Of a stretch of DNA of 64,000 nucleotides, positions 43,317 through 53,672 are shown piece after piece. The DNA is from a bacterium (GTDB lineage: Bacteria; Pseudomonadota; Alphaproteobacteria; Sphingomonadales; Sphingomonadaceae). The position numbers and the translations under genes are program-made. Under the pieces are notes generated by a model. The model saw only the letters and a program-made list of their open reading frames with translations. It was not told the DNA's origin and did not search any database. Location of the stretch: positions 25,968 to 89,967 of the forward strand of contig JAVBXL010000156.1 of NCBI GenBank assembly GCA_030824575.1, read 5' to 3'. How positions within the stretch are numbered: the stretch's first letter is position 1; every line of letters starts with the position of its first letter.

Positions 43317-46300
43317 TCGCCCATCTCATCCGCTGGTCGGTCAGGAACCGCTTCTTCGTCCTGATCGCGATGCTGGCATTGGTCGGCGCCGGTCTCTGGG
43401 CAGTGCGGTCGACGCCGATCGATGCGCTGCCCGACCTGTCCGACGTGCAGGTCGTGATCCGCACCTCCTATCCGGGGCAAGCGCCGCAGATCGTCGAGAA
43501 CCAGGTCACCTATCCGCTCACCACCACCATGTTGTCGGTGCCGGGCGCCAAGACGGTACGCGGCTATTCCTTCTTCGGCGACAGCTTCGTCTATGTGATC
43601 TTCGAGGACGGCACCGACCTCTATTGGGCGCGCAGCCGCGTGCTCGAATATTTGAATCAGGTGCAGGGGCGCTTGCCGCCGAGCGCTCGCAGCGCGCTCG
43701 GCCCTGACGCCACCGGGGTCGGCTGGGTCTATGAATATGCGCTAGTCGACCGGAGCGGCCGGCATGACCTGTCGCAGCTCCGTGGGCTTCAGGACTGGTT
43801 CCTGCGCTACGAATTGAAGACCGTGACCGGCGTCGCCGAGGTCGCGAGCATCGGCGGCATGGTCAAGCAGTATCAAGTGCTGATCGATCCGGTGAAACTT
43901 GCCGCCTACGAGATCACGCACCAGCAGGCGGTCCAGGCAATACAACAGGCCAATCAGGAAGCGGGCGGGTCGGTGCTGGAGATGGCCGAGGCCGAATATA
44001 TGGTCCGCGCCTCGGGCTATCTGAAGACGCTTGATGATTTCCGGGCGATCCCGCTCCGAACGGCTGCCGGTGGAGTGCCGGTCCGCCTTGGTGATGTCGC
44101 CACCATCCAGATGGGACCCGAGATGCGGCGCGGCATCGCCGAGCTGAACGGGGAGGGCGAGGTCGCGGGCGGCGTGGTGATCCTGCGCTCAGGAAAGAAT
44201 GCCCGGGAAACGATCGCAGCGGTCAAAGACAAGCTCGCCGCCCTGAAGGCAAGCCTGCCGCCCGGCGTTGACGTCGTGACGGTCTATGACCGCTCGCAAC
44301 TGATCGATCGCGCGGTCGATAACCTCACCCACAAGCTAATTGAGGAGTTCATCGTCGTCGCGATCGTCTGCGGCCTGTTCCTCTGGCACGTCCGCTCGGC
44401 GCTGGTGGCGATCCTGACCCTGCCCTTGGGCGTGCTCGCCGCGTTCGTCGTCATGCGGTTTCAGGGCGTGAACGCCAACATCATGTCGCTGGGCGGCATC
44501 GCCATCGCCATCGGCGCGATGGTCGATGCGGCCGTGGTGATGATCGAGAATGCCCACAAGAAGATCGAGCGCTGGGAGCAGGATCATCCGGACGAGCATC
44601 TCGAGGGCGAGATGCGCTGGATCGTCGTCACCGAAGCCGCGGCCGAAGTCGGCCCGGCCCTGTTCTTCAGCCTGCTGATCATCACGCTGTCGTTCATTCC
44701 GGTGTTCACGCTGGAGGCGCAGGAGGGCCGGCTGTTCGCGCCGCTCGCCTTCACCAAGACCTATGCGATGGCGTCCGCCGCGATCCTGTCGGTGACGCTG
44801 GTGCCAATCTTGATGGGATGGCTGATCCGCGGTCGCATCCCGGCCGAGCAGGCCAATCCGGTCAACCGCTGGCTGACCGATCTTTACCGCCCTGCGATCG
44901 ACTGGACGATGCGAAAGCCGAAGGCGGTGCTGGTGATCGCTGCGCTGGTCTTCGCGACAACGGCCTGGCCACTCACCCGGCTCGGCGGTGAGTTTATGCC
45001 CAATCTCGACGAGGGCGACCTGCTCTACATGCCCTCGGCCTTGCCCGGCCTCTCTGCGGCCAAGGCCTCGCAACTGCTCCAGCAGACCGACCGGCTGATC
45101 AAGACGTTGCCCGAGGTCGAGAGCGTGTTCGGCAAGGCCGGCCGCGCCGAGACCGCGACTGATCCGGCGCCGCTGGAGATGTTCGAGACGACGATCCAGT
45201 TCAAGCCCCGCGACCAATGGCGTCCCGGAATGACGCCGGACAAACTGGTCGACGAACTCGACCGCACGGTGAAGCTGCCCGGCCTCGCCAATGTCTGGGT
45301 GCCGCCGATCAGGAACCGCATCGACATGCTGGCGACCGGCATCAAGAGCCCGATCGGGGTCAAGGTGTCGGGCGCCGATCTCGCCCAGCTCGATCGCATC
45401 GCGCATGATGTCGAGACGGTCGCCAAGACCGTGCCGGGCGTTTCCTCCGCCCTCGCCGAGCGGTTGACCGGCGGGCGCTATGTCGACGTCGATATCGACC
45501 GCGCCGCCGCCGCCCGGTTCGGGCTCAACATCGCCGATGTCCAGCAGATCGTCTCGGGCGCGATCGGGGGCGAGACGATCGGTGAGACGGTCGAGGGGCT
45601 CGCGCGCTACCCGATCAGTGTCCGTTACCCGCGCGAGCTACGCGACAGCCTCGAAGGGCTGCGGACCCTGCCGGTCCTGACCCCTTCGGGGCAGCAGATC
45701 ACGCTCGGTACAGTTGCGAACATATCGATCGCCGAAGGGCCGCCGATGCTCAAGACCGAGAATGCCCGGCCATCGACCTGGGTCTATGTCGATGTGCGCG
45801 GGCGCGACCTCGCCTCGGTGGTCGGCGATCTGCAAAGGGCGGTGGCGAAGCAGGTCAGACTCTCGCCGGGCGTCAGCATCGCTTACTCAGGCCAGTTCGA
45901 ATATCTCCAGCGGGCGATCGACAAGCTCAAGCTGGTGGTGCCAGCGACGCTGCTGATCATCTTCGTGCTGCTCTACATGATCTTCGGGCGCTTCGACGAA
46001 GCTGCCCTGATCATGGGCACGCTGCCGTTCGCGCTCACCGGCGGTATCTGGACGCTGTACCTCCTTGGCTTCAACCAGTCGGTTGCGACCGGGGTCGGGT
46101 TCATTGCCCTCGCCGGTGTCTCCGCCGAGTTCGGCGTGGTGATGCTGATCTACCTCAAGAACGCGCTCGAAGAGCGCGGCCACGATCCCGATGCCGGCCA
46201 GGTCGAGGCGGCAGTGCGTGAAGGCGCACTGCTGCGCGTCCGGCCGAAGGCGATGACGGTGGCGGTGATCCTCGCTGGTCTGCTGCCGATCCTGCTTGGA

Positions 46301-46450
46301 TCGGGCGCAGGCTCCGAGGTCATGAGCCGGATCGCCGCGCCGATGATCGGCGGCATGCTCACCGCCCCCCTGCTGTCGATGTTCGTCCTGCCCGCCGCCT
46401 ATCTGCTGCTCCGGCGGCGACGGGCAAAATCCCTCCACCAACCTGTTTAA
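43313..46450 (+). CDS. cusA: Copper/silver RND efflux pump (CusA type, HME-RND)
   Basis: A 1045-residue inner-membrane transporter with twelve membrane helices in two halves and large periplasmic loops. The start [47 protein letters not shown], the helix-4 motif [29 protein letters not shown] and [16 protein letters not shown] are those of heavy-metal RND pumps of the CusA/SilA branch. The Met residues that carry Cu(I) and Ag(I) in CusA lie in the periplasmic region and were not mapped individually. It exports periplasmic or cytosolic Cu(I) through CusC. GTG start overlapping the cusB stop. Confidence 0.95.
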   Translation: MIAHLIRWSVRNRFFVLIAMLALVGAGLWAVRSTPIDALPDLSDVQVVIRTSYPGQAPQIVENQVTYPLTTTMLSVPGAKTVRGYSFFGDSFVYVIFEDGTDLYWARSRVLEYLNQVQGRLPPSARSALGPDATGVGWVYEYALVDRSGRHDLSQLRGLQDWFLRYELKTVTGVAEVASIGGMVKQYQVLIDPVKLAAYEITHQQAVQAIQQANQEAGGSVLEMAEAEYMVRASGYLKTLDDFRAIPLRTAAGGVPVRLGDVATIQMGPEMRRGIAELNGEGEVAGGVVILRSGKNARETIAAVKDKLAALKASLPPGVDVVTVYDRSQLIDRAVDNLTHKLIEEFIVVAIVCGLFLWHVRSALVAILTLPLGVLAAFVVMRFQGVNANIMSLGGIAIAIGAMVDAAVVMIENAHKKIERWEQDHPDEHLEGEMRWIVVTEAAAEVGPALFFSLLIITLSFIPVFTLEAQEGRLFAPLAFTKTYAMASAAILSVTLVPILMGWLIRGRIPAEQANPVNRWLTDLYRPAIDWTMRKPKAVLVIAALVFATTAWPLTRLGGEFMPNLDEGDLLYMPSALPGLSAAKASQLLQQTDRLIKTLPEVESVFGKAGRAETATDPAPLEMFETTIQFKPRDQWRPGMTPDKLVDELDRTVKLPGLANVWVPPIRNRIDMLATGIKSPIGVKVSGADLAQLDRIAHDVETVAKTVPGVSSALAERLTGGRYVDVDIDRAAAARFGLNIADVQQIVSGAIGGETIGETVEGLARYPISVRYPRELRDSLEGLRTLPVLTPSGQQITLGTVANISIAEGPPMLKTENARPSTWVYVDVRGRDLASVVGDLQRAVAKQVRLSPGVSIAYSGQFEYLQRAIDKLKLVVPATLLIIFVLLYMIFGRFDEAALIMGTLPFALTGGIWTLYLLGFNQSVATGVGFIALAGVSAEFGVVMLIYLKNALEERGHDPDAGQVEAAVREGALLRVRPKAMTVAVILAGLLPILLGSGAGSEVMSRIAAPMIGGMLTAPLLSMFVLPAAYLLLRRRRAKSLHQPV

Positions 46451-46467
46451 CCTGCAAGGAGAAGACC

Positions 46468-46863
46468 ATGACCTATATACGACTGACGATTGCCCTCGGC
46501 CTCGCCGCCCTGACCGCCGCGTGCGGCAAGAAAGCGGAGACGCCCGTTGCGGCCGAGACTAGCCAGGCGGCGCCTGCCACCGAAGCTATGAGCGGCGACA
46601 TGGGCAATATGGCGATGGCGCCCTCCGCAACGTCGGCGATCAAGGCCAAGGGCCATGGCACGGTCACTGCCATCGACAAGACGGCAGGCACGATCACGCT
46701 CGACCATGGCCCGATCCCCGAAGCCAAATGGCCGGCGATGACGATGGCGTTCAAGGCTGCACCGGCGATCACCGATGCGGCCAAGGTTGGCGACAAGGTC
46801 GATTTTGATGTCACGCTTGTTGGCAGTGCGGGTGAGGTGACAGCAATCCAAAAGAAGCCTTGA
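46468..46863 (+). CDS. cusF: CusF-like periplasmic copper chaperone, lipoprotein
   Basis: A 131-residue protein with a lipoprotein signal (LTAAC, Cys19) and a linker containing Met residues (EAMSGDMGNMAMAP). The C-terminal CusF fold carries LDHGPIPEAKWPAMTM with the His-x7-Trp-x2-Met-x-Met spacing that binds Cu(I) through a cation-pi contact. Unlike E. coli CusF it is predicted to be lipid-anchored. It duplicates the CusF domain fused to the adaptor protein. AAGGAG precedes the ATG, 17 nt after cusA. Confidence 0.92.
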   Translation: MTYIRLTIALGLAALTAACGKKAETPVAAETSQAAPATEAMSGDMGNMAMAPSATSAIKAKGHGTVTAIDKTAGTITLDHGPIPEAKWPAMTMAFKAAPAITDAAKVGDKVDFDVTLVGSAGEVTAIQKKP

Positions 46864-46988
46864 ATGGTCGATTTCATGAGGGCCATTAAAGCGTAATTAA
46901 CCTCGTTCCTTCACGCTTCAGCTATGGGAAAAGACAGAGCTGAGCGCGGCACGCAGATCAACACAGGAACAACCGCGCGGGGGCCGTC

Positions 46989-47573
46989 GTGATTGCCACC
47001 GCGTTCGGTTGCATGGCTCTTTTGTGCGTCATCAGCTGGCCGTTTTTCAGCGACTATAAAAAGGTCGTCCAAATTCAGAGTGCAGGCGCTGCCGCCTTCG
47101 CGATGTATTTTCTGATGTTGGGATCTCCTACGGCGGCGATCGCGTGCCTCATTTCCTGCGCGCAGCTCGTCGTTTCGGCATCGGTGCGTGATCGCTATGT
47201 CGTCGTGCGACTCTACGGAGCCAGCCTCATTATATTGTCTTTCCTTTCGGTAGTGACATGGCACGGCATACCGTCTGCGCTGGCATTGACGGGGAGCTCG
47301 CTGGGTAGTCTGGCGCGCTTGCAGACATCGACTACGCGTATGAAGGGGCTCTTCCTCCTGGGGGCTCCATTTTGGCTTGCCCATAATTTGATCGTCGGAG
47401 CTCTGTTCGCGTTGGGGACAGACGCGGTATCGTTGGCGTCAAACCTGGCGAACCTGATGAGGTTTGTGGTGCGTCGCCGGAGGACTGTATCTTTCAGCCA
47501 AAGGTCAAGCGCTTCCGCCAATGCGCCCGGAATATTTGCTCAGGCTGGACCGGTTTCGACACTGGGCATTTAG
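46989..47573 (+). CDS. YgjV-like inner-membrane protein
   Basis: A 194-residue protein with five or six hydrophobic segments between residues 1 and 155. It includes FFSDYKKVVQIQSAGAAAFAMYFLMLG and a polar loop SVRDRYVVVRLYGAS, resembling the YgjV (Imp-YgjV) family of unknown function. The last 35 residues (VRRRRTVSFSQRSSASANAP) are basic and may be foreign sequence, because the gene runs into a convergent pseudogene near a transposon end. GTG start; the ribosome-binding site is unclear. Confidence 0.65.
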   Translation: MIATAFGCMALLCVISWPFFSDYKKVVQIQSAGAAAFAMYFLMLGSPTAAIACLISCAQLVVSASVRDRYVVVRLYGASLIILSFLSVVTWHGIPSALALTGSSLGSLARLQTSTTRMKGLFLLGAPFWLAHNLIVGALFALGTDAVSLASNLANLMRFVVRRRRTVSFSQRSSASANAPGIFAQAGPVSTLGI

Positions 47574-47947
47574 TGGCATGCCACGCACCTCGATCCGTCC
47601 TGCCGCGAACAGGACTACGGCGCCGGTGATGAAGCCGAGCGGAGCGTCGCCATCGACGGTGGAGAGCCCGAGAAGGCGATGCTCGTCATCGTCGCCTGCT
47701 CAAGCGTGTTTTGAAGAAATGCGAGCGGCACCCTCAGCCGCTCGCTTGGAGGAGCGAAGGCGGAGCCGGGATTGTCATGTGCCGAGTAGCGCCGGATGGT
47801 CGACACCATCCCGACACCGATGGCGACCCACAGCATTACGAGGAGGCTTTCGCGGGCGGCAAACGCGAGCCGCGGGGCAGTTTCCCGTGGCAGCTCAATC
47901 TGTTCGGGAAGCCACAAAGTGGCGACACCCAGGACCGTTGCGCACAT
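47505..47947 (-). pseudogene. Frameshifted MAPEG-like membrane protein
   Basis: On the minus strand a membrane protein starting MCATVLGVATLWL reads through ERLRVPLAFLQNTLEQATMTSIAF. It then leaves frame near 47680; the other frame continues LGLSTVDGDAPLGFITGAVVLFAAGRIEVRG and stops at 47505. The NTLEQA and GRI...RG elements resemble MAPEG-family proteins. One indel is enough to explain the break. The N-terminus is also doubtful, since a stop lies shortly upstream and the Tn3 terminal repeat begins 85 nt away. Confidence 0.6.
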
Positions 47948-48031
47948 CAGGAAGACCCACCCGGCCCTCCCTTCGTATTCCCGACCGTTCTGCGGCCATG
48001 GTCAAAGGCTTCGGATGCTCAGCCATTGTTC

Positions 48032-48069
48032 GGGGTCGGTACATAGAACGGACCCAGATATACGCTAAG
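48032..48069 (+). repeat. Tn3-family terminal inverted repeat, left
   Basis: Starts GGGGTCGGTACATAGAACGG and ends TACGCTAAG, the GGGG...TAAG form of Tn21-group ends. The tnpA stop codon (48065-48067) lies inside it, as in many Tn3-family elements. Confidence 0.85.
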
Positions 48070-51043
48070 GTTTCGCCGGGCCTTCTACGGCGCGGGTCTG
48101 GCGGAGCGGCCTGAGGGCTTTCGATGGCGCGTCGGGATCGGTCCAGAGATAATCGCCGGTGAGGTTGATGTGCTGCCAGCCGAGCGGCGAAAGGTGTTGC
48201 AGCAGGTCCGGGGAGACCGGCCGGCCGAGGTTGGCGAGATGCTTCCGGGCGGCTTGCAGGTAGGTCGTGTTCCACAGGACGATGGCACCTGCGACGAGAT
48301 TGAGCGCGCTCGCCCGATGGCTCTGCGCTTGCAGCGCATGGTCGCGGATACGGCCGATCCGGTGGAAGAAGATGGCGCGTTTCAGCGCATTTTCGGCCTC
48401 GCCCTTGTTGAGTTCGCGGGTAGCGCGACGCCGCTGTTCGGGCTGCTCGATCCAGTCGAGCGTGAACAGGGTACGCTCGACGCGGCCGATCTCGCGCAAT
48501 GCGAGTGCCAGGCCGTTGGCGCGGGGATAGGAGCCGAGCCGTTCGAGCATGATCGACGCGCTCACGACGCCGGTGCGGATCGATGTTCCCAGACGCAGCA
48601 CGTCGTTCCAGTGCGCGGCAATCAGGGCTTCGTCTATCCCGCCCGCGACCAGCGGCGCGATATCGGGTCCGGGCTCAATGCCGTCGAACAGGTGCAGACG
48701 GCGCGCGGCGATGTTCGGGATGCGCGGCGCGAATCGAAATCCGAGCAGATGGCATAGCGCGAACACATGATCCGACACGCCCCCGCCATCGACGTGGTGC
48801 TCCTCAATATGCAGATCGGCACCGTGGTGGAGCAGCCCGTCCAACACCTGCGCGGCCTCGCTCGCGGACGCCGAGATGACGGTGGAATGGAACGGCGCGT
48901 AGCGATCCGAGACATGGCTGTAGAAGGAGACGGCAGGCTCTGCCCCCTTGTGCGGATTGACCGCGCCGGTTGCCTGGGCGCGGCGATCGAGCGGGAAGTT
49001 CTGACCGTCCGAACTGGACGAGGTGCCGGACCCGAACAGGGCGGCGAGTGGCGCGGTATGCTGGGCGTCGACCAGACGAGCGAGAGCGCGACCGTAGGTT
49101 TCCTCGCGCAGATGCCATGAGGCGAGCCAACCAAGCTGGCGCTGGGTCACGACATTGCAGGCTTCCGCCATGCGCGTGTGGCCCAGATTGGTCGCATCCG
49201 CGAGCACCGCCGTCAGGATCGCACGCGGTTCATCGGCGACACGGCCACTTTGCAGATGCGTGAAGCACTGGCTGAATCCGGTCCATCGATCGACTTCAGC
49301 AAGAAGGTCGGTGATGCGGATCGCGGGCAGATGGGCATAAAGCGGTGCGAGCGCGGTATCGGCTTCTTCGGGCGTGATCGCCTTCAACGGCGAAATCCGC
49401 AGCCTGCCGAGGCTGAGCTGCACGTCTTCCAGCGCGTCCGTCTCCGCCTTTCGCTCGACCTCGGCCAATCGACGGGCAAGGCGGGCGCGTCGTTCGGCCA
49501 GCCAGACACCGGCCGTATCCGGTGCCGGGATCGGCAAGGGACCGGCCGCGCGCATGGCAGCGAAGACGGGACCGGAAATGAGTTGTTGTTCGACGGCACG
49601 ATAGCGCCGGCTTCCCTCGACCCACATGTCGCCGGCGCGCAGCCGGTCGCGAAGCTCCACCAGCACGCACAGTTCATAGGTCCGGCGATCAGGAAGGCCG
49701 GAGCCGATCGTCCGACGCCAGGCCTGTCGGATGAAGCCGACCGGCGCATCGGACGGCAGTTTTCGCAAACGACCGAGATGAAGGTCGCGGATGATCGCAA
49801 CCGCTCGCGCGAGCGCATGGCAGGCCGGCACCGCCCCGAACGTGAACGACGCGATGAATGAGGGGCCGACCTGTCGGAGAACGGGGTAGTGGGTCGCGGC
49901 GATCGTGACGGGATCGACGGCATCGGGGCGGATCAGCTTGCGGGCTTCATCGACCTCACGGCCGAGATCGTCCCATCCGATCGCGGCCTCGACCGCAGCG
50001 GCGATGTCGCCGCCCGACACCCTGGCGGCAAGCAGGGCATCGCCGAGCCGGGCGAGCAGCCGGATCTTGCCGTTGATGGTGCGCCGGTCGCGCTTGAGCG
50101 CGGTGTCCGCGCTGTTCTGCTCGCGCCGGAACATCTGCCCCAACAGGCGGTCGAACATCAGCACCGCATCGTCGGTGAGCGTGACGATAGTTTCGAGTAT
50201 CGTCGCCACCAGGACCGCGCGACGCCGCGTCGCTTGCAACGTTCGGACATGTTGCGCGGTCAGCCGCGCCCCTTGCTGACAGAGGCGTCGCAGGCGCTCA
50301 GGGTGGATGCCCGTAGCGATATCGGGATCGATCCCGATATCGCGGAGCAGCGCGAGCCGCTGGGCGATGATGGCGAACGTCTTACGGCCCGGCTTGCCGG
50401 GTGGCTGTCGCACCCATCCGAGGCTGCTCATGTTCGTACCGGCATGATGCAGGAGAAGGGCATCGAGCAGACGGCATTGACCGGTATCCAGCCCTCGGGT
50501 GAGATGGTCGGCGACATGGCGCTCGGCATCGAGCAACCCCTGCGCGACCATCCGTTCGACCGCACTGATGCCCGGCATGATGATGCGCCGTCGCCGGCAC
50601 TCGCCCAGCAGCAACCGCACCAGCCCGGCACCGCTGGTCGTCGTCAGCGCGATCGGCAGGAGCCATTCCTGCAATGTCGTTCGCAGCGGCCGACTGAGCG
50701 GCGAAAACCCGAACGCATCGCGCAGCGCATCGAGTTGTTCGTACCGGGTCGGGCCGCGTGTCGCGTAATCGGCCAGCACCTCGGCCGCGACCTGCAATTG
50801 CTCGGCGACGAACGCGAGTGGGGTGGCGGGGATCAGTTCACCGGGGCGGAGCAGGCGACCGGGATAGCGCAGCGCGCAAAGCTGGATGGCGAAACCCAGC
50901 CGGTTGTGCGGCCGCCTCCGGCGCACGATGACGGCCAGGTCGTCGTGGCTCAACGTCCAGTGCTGGACGAGTATGGTTTCGTCGTCGGGAAGCGCGAGCA
51001 GTGCCGCGCGTTGTTCCTCCGACAGAACGGCGCGACGCGGCAT
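48065..51043 (-). CDS. tnpA: Tn3-family transposase TnpA
   Basis: A 992-residue DDE-type transposase of normal family length, apparently intact. The N-terminal DNA-binding part starts PRRAVLSEEQRAALLALPDDE. The catalytic region includes ADATNLGHTRMAEAC, HHVDGGGVSDHVFALCHLLGFRFAPRI and ERTLFTLDWIEQPEQRRR; the C-terminus has SPLGWQHINLTGDYLW. It binds the 38-bp ends and drives replicative transposition. The ATG at 51043 lies 4 nt after the resolvase stop, so the two are co-transcribed. Confidence 0.96.
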   Translation of the reverse strand: MPRRAVLSEEQRAALLALPDDETILVQHWTLSHDDLAVIVRRRRPHNRLGFAIQLCALRYPGRLLRPGELIPATPLAFVAEQLQVAAEVLADYATRGPTRYEQLDALRDAFGFSPLSRPLRTTLQEWLLPIALTTTSGAGLVRLLLGECRRRRIIMPGISAVERMVAQGLLDAERHVADHLTRGLDTGQCRLLDALLLHHAGTNMSSLGWVRQPPGKPGRKTFAIIAQRLALLRDIGIDPDIATGIHPERLRRLCQQGARLTAQHVRTLQATRRRAVLVATILETIVTLTDDAVLMFDRLLGQMFRREQNSADTALKRDRRTINGKIRLLARLGDALLAARVSGGDIAAAVEAAIGWDDLGREVDEARKLIRPDAVDPVTIAATHYPVLRQVGPSFIASFTFGAVPACHALARAVAIIRDLHLGRLRKLPSDAPVGFIRQAWRRTIGSGLPDRRTYELCVLVELRDRLRAGDMWVEGSRRYRAVEQQLISGPVFAAMRAAGPLPIPAPDTAGVWLAERRARLARRLAEVERKAETDALEDVQLSLGRLRISPLKAITPEEADTALAPLYAHLPAIRITDLLAEVDRWTGFSQCFTHLQSGRVADEPRAILTAVLADATNLGHTRMAEACNVVTQRQLGWLASWHLREETYGRALARLVDAQHTAPLAALFGSGTSSSSDGQNFPLDRRAQATGAVNPHKGAEPAVSFYSHVSDRYAPFHSTVISASASEAAQVLDGLLHHGADLHIEEHHVDGGGVSDHVFALCHLLGFRFAPRIPNIAARRLHLFDGIEPGPDIAPLVAGGIDEALIAAHWNDVLRLGTSIRTGVVSASIMLERLGSYPRANGLALALREIGRVERTLFTLDWIEQPEQRRRATRELNKGEAENALKRAIFFHRIGRIRDHALQAQSHRASALNLVAGAIVLWNTTYLQAARKHLANLGRPVSPDLLQHLSPLGWQHINLTGDYLWTDPDAPSKALRPLRQTRAVEGPAKP

Positions 51044-51047
51044 TGGC

Positions 51048-51632
51048 TCAGACCTTGGCGGGCGGGGTCCAGCCGATCCGGGCCAGCGTCCCAAGGAGGG
51101 TCGAGCGCGGCACCTTGAAGGTGCGACAGACGGACGCCTTGCTGGCGCCGCCATCCAGCGCGGCGGTGATCCGTTCGAGCGTTTCGGCGTCGATCATCGG
51201 CGGACGCCCGCCCTGTCGGCCCCGGCGCTTCGCGGCAGCGAGCCCCGCCATCACCCGTTCGCGCGTCAGCGCCCGCTCGTACTGTGCCAATGCACCGAAC
51301 AGTGAAAACAGCAATTCGCCATGCGGGGTGGTCGTATCCATCGCTTCCGTCAGCGATCGGAAGGCGATGCCGCGCGCCTTCAGGTCGGTGATGATCGTCA
51401 GCAGGTGCGGCAGCGAGCGTCCGAGCCGGTCAAGTTTCCACACGATCAGCGTGTCGCCTGCGCTCAGATAGTCGAGACAAGCTTTCAGCCCCGACCGATC
51501 GTCGCGCGCGCCGGATGCCTTATCGGTATGGAGATGCCGATGATCGACACCGGCTGCGACCAGCGCGTCGCGCTGTAGATCGACCGTCTGGCGGTCGTCG
51601 ACCGACGACACCCGCATATATCCGACCAGCAT
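51048..51632 (-). CDS. tnpR: Serine resolvase TnpR
   Basis: A 194-residue serine recombinase. The catalytic N-terminus has VGYMRVSSVDDRQTVDLQRDAL with the nucleophilic serine in the RVS motif, then DRLGRSLPHLL and ALAQYERALTRERVMAGLAAAK. The C-terminal HTH (ASKASVCRTFKVPRSTLLGTL) binds res. GGAGG 8 nt upstream supports the ATG at 51632. It resolves the cointegrates formed by TnpA. Confidence 0.95.
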   Translation of the reverse strand: MLVGYMRVSSVDDRQTVDLQRDALVAAGVDHRHLHTDKASGARDDRSGLKACLDYLSAGDTLIVWKLDRLGRSLPHLLTIITDLKARGIAFRSLTEAMDTTTPHGELLFSLFGALAQYERALTRERVMAGLAAAKRRGRQGGRPPMIDAETLERITAALDGGASKASVCRTFKVPRSTLLGTLARIGWTPPAKV

Positions 51633-51665
51633 GTACGACAAACCTCCGAACGCATGTTCCCACAC

Positions 51666-51790
51666 ACTCTATCAAAGCGACAGGGTTTGTCGATTGTTAT
51701 GGGCGGAGGCGCGTGTGGTTCGGCGAAGGCACAGGTCCGGGGTGTCGCTTATCATGTGTTTTCCGACAGTCTCAAGACGCTGCGGCAACC
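51666..51790. promoter_or_regulatory. Candidate res site of the Tn3 element
   Basis: Upstream of tnpR lie two dyads with the TGTC/GACA ends typical of resolvase subsites: CGACA/TGTCG at 51678-51692, and a 26-bp unit TGTCG...CGACA at 51743-51768 containing TTATCA. Three subsites are expected; the remaining one was not resolved by eye. Confidence 0.5.
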
Positions 51791-51853
51791 TATACCGGCG
51801 TCATGACCAAGATACTCGATACGGACAGGAGATCGCAGGGTTCACCTGAACCC

Positions 51854-53272
51854 TCATTTCTGCACCTGAACGACAGCGCTCGGCATCATCGGGTCGCCTG
51901 ACGCAATGACGAGGTACCGGCGCATGTCGCCCTTCGCGTCGCTGACGATCTGGCGGAGCGGTCCGAGCGTGTTGACGATCGCGCCGCCCGCGGGATTGGT
52001 CATGAACTTTGCCAGAGGCTGGATCACGCCGCCACCATCAGCGCGGGAGGATAGCCCAAGGACATAGGGCATCTTTGGGCTGAGGCCCGCAACCGCCGCC
52101 TGCAGGATCTGGACTTGGCCTTGATCGAACAGCGTGACCTGGCTGCGGCCAGTCCCGGCGAGGGTCAGCTGGATCTTCATGCCGGCCTGTGCGAGCGGTA
52201 TCAGGTTTGCACGGCCTTCGCCTACCGGCACCGCGCCGGGAACATAGGCCACGCCTTGCGGCCCCTGACCGATCGGAATCGTCGCGATGACGGTGTTGCT
52301 GGCGGTGTCGATCGCCGCAACAGCGTCGGCGTTCTCCAGCCCGACATAGATCCGCGAGCCGTCGCCCGACGGCCACAGACCGTGCGGCAGCGCGCCGACC
52401 GGGATGCTCGCGACCTGCACGAAGTCGGTGGTGCGGAACACCTTCACGACATTCTCGGTGCCGACCGTCACATAGGCGAACTGGCCGGCCTTGGTGCGGG
52501 CGATGTTGACGTGGTTGGTGATCGCGCCGGTGTCGAACGTCTTCAGCACTGCGAAGGGTGGCTTGGCGTCGAACACCATGACCTTGCCGACGTCCTTCAG
52601 CGTCAGCCAGACCTGCTTGCCGTCGGGCGTCGCGGCGATGTCGGGGCAGAACGGGCTTGCCTGCTTGACGCGACCGACGATCTTCTTCGAGGCGGTGTCG
52701 ATCACCACGGTCTCGGGTGAGAAGCTCGAACAGACATAGCCGTATTTCCCGTTCGGCGAGAAGATCGTCATGCCGGGGCCGTTAGGTACGGGAATGCGCG
52801 TCGTTGGCGCGAACGTCTTGCCGTCGAGTACCTGAATGTAATCCTCGCCGCGCACCGCGACCCACACTTCGCGACCATCGGGACGGAAGAACGCCTCGTG
52901 CGGCGAGCGCCCGACATAGGTCGTGTGCTTCACGGCGTTGGTCGCGGTGTCGATGAACGTCACCGAGTTCGACCCGATGGAGATCACCGCCAGCGTCTTA
53001 CGGTCGGGCGAGAAGCCCATGCCGTGGACGAGCAGCTGCCCCTTGTAGAGTGGGCTGAGATTGGCGGGGGTCTGGTCACCGAGCTTGATGACGCCGAGCA
53101 GCGTGTTGGTCGACGGATCGATCACCGACACGGTGTTGGAGAACTGGTCCGAGGTGTAGAACCGGTCCTGCGCGCTGACGGGTATGTCGGGGCTCGCGTT
53201 CGGAACCTGCTGCGCAAATGCCGGGGCCGAGAAAGACAGGGCGGCACAGGCGGTTAAGGTGAAACGCTTCAT
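51854..53272 (-). CDS. Periplasmic YVTN-type beta-propeller protein
   Basis: A 472-residue exported protein (signal KRFTLTACAALSFSAPAFA). It is built of about seven repeats such as NTVSVIDPSTNTLLGVIKLG, NSVTFIDTATNAVKHTTYVG and DAVAAIDTASNTVIATIPIGQGPQGVAYVPG, the YVTN propeller pattern. The last 130 residues are a separate region (MKIQLTLAGTGRSQVTLFDQG). The role is unknown; such propellers often accompany periplasmic redox enzymes. The ATG overlaps the stop of the upstream DUF305 gene by 4 nt. Confidence 0.85.
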   Translation of the reverse strand: MKRFTLTACAALSFSAPAFAQQVPNASPDIPVSAQDRFYTSDQFSNTVSVIDPSTNTLLGVIKLGDQTPANLSPLYKGQLLVHGMGFSPDRKTLAVISIGSNSVTFIDTATNAVKHTTYVGRSPHEAFFRPDGREVWVAVRGEDYIQVLDGKTFAPTTRIPVPNGPGMTIFSPNGKYGYVCSSFSPETVVIDTASKKIVGRVKQASPFCPDIAATPDGKQVWLTLKDVGKVMVFDAKPPFAVLKTFDTGAITNHVNIARTKAGQFAYVTVGTENVVKVFRTTDFVQVASIPVGALPHGLWPSGDGSRIYVGLENADAVAAIDTASNTVIATIPIGQGPQGVAYVPGAVPVGEGRANLIPLAQAGMKIQLTLAGTGRSQVTLFDQGQVQILQAAVAGLSPKMPYVLGLSSRADGGGVIQPLAKFMTNPAGGAIVNTLGPLRQIVSDAKGDMRRYLVIASGDPMMPSAVVQVQK

Positions 53273-53649
53273 GGACGGTCTCCTTGATGGGGGTGACCGG
53301 TCGCGGTCGGTTCGGTGTGGGGCGGCAACGCGCCGCCTTCGGATAGGATGCTCTGCATCACCGCGATTTCCTGTCGTTGTTCGACGATGATTCCCTGCGC
53401 AAGCCGGCGCAGGCGTTCGTCTTTGCCATAGCGCAGTTCGACTTCGGCCATGTCGATCGCGCCCTGATGATGGGGAATCATCATCCTTGCGAAGTCGCGA
53501 TCGGGATCGCTCGAATAACCGGTCATCATCGCGCCGTGCATCCGCGTCATCGCCGCATCCATAGCGGACGCGAAGCTGTCCGTTTGCGCTATAGCGGCCG
53601 TCGATCCGGACAAGGCTATCGCGATCAGCAAGGTCGTGCGTGATTTCAT
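53269..53649 (-). CDS. Secreted DUF305 protein (transposon copy)
   Basis: A 126-residue protein with signal peptide (KSRTTLLIAIALSGSTAAIA) and a full DUF305 core: MTRMHGAMMTGYSSDPDRDFARMMIPHHQGAIDMAEVEL, then EQRQEIAVMQSIL. HH and Met residues are suited to metal binding. Of three near starts, ATG 53649 has the best spacing to AGGGG. It is distinct from the two DUF305 proteins of the copper island and is translationally coupled to the propeller gene. Confidence 0.88.
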   Translation of the reverse strand: MKSRTTLLIAIALSGSTAAIAQTDSFASAMDAAMTRMHGAMMTGYSSDPDRDFARMMIPHHQGAIDMAEVELRYGKDERLRRLAQGIIVEQRQEIAVMQSILSEGGALPPHTEPTATGHPHQGDRP

Positions 53650-53672
53650 CGTCATGCCCCTAGTCATCCCAT

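Noticed and set aside
44336..45406. Minus-strand open frame of 356 codons
   Set aside because: Antisense shadow of cusA; His/Arg/Asp-rich with no recognisable fold.
49889..51118. Plus-strand open frame of 409 codons
   Set aside because: Antisense to tnpA and tnpR, both clearly real.
51666..51853. A second Tn3 terminal repeat directly after the resolvase
   Set aside because: No sequence resembling the 38-bp end was found here; the dyads fit resolvase subsites better, and a good inverted match exists at 62087-62124.
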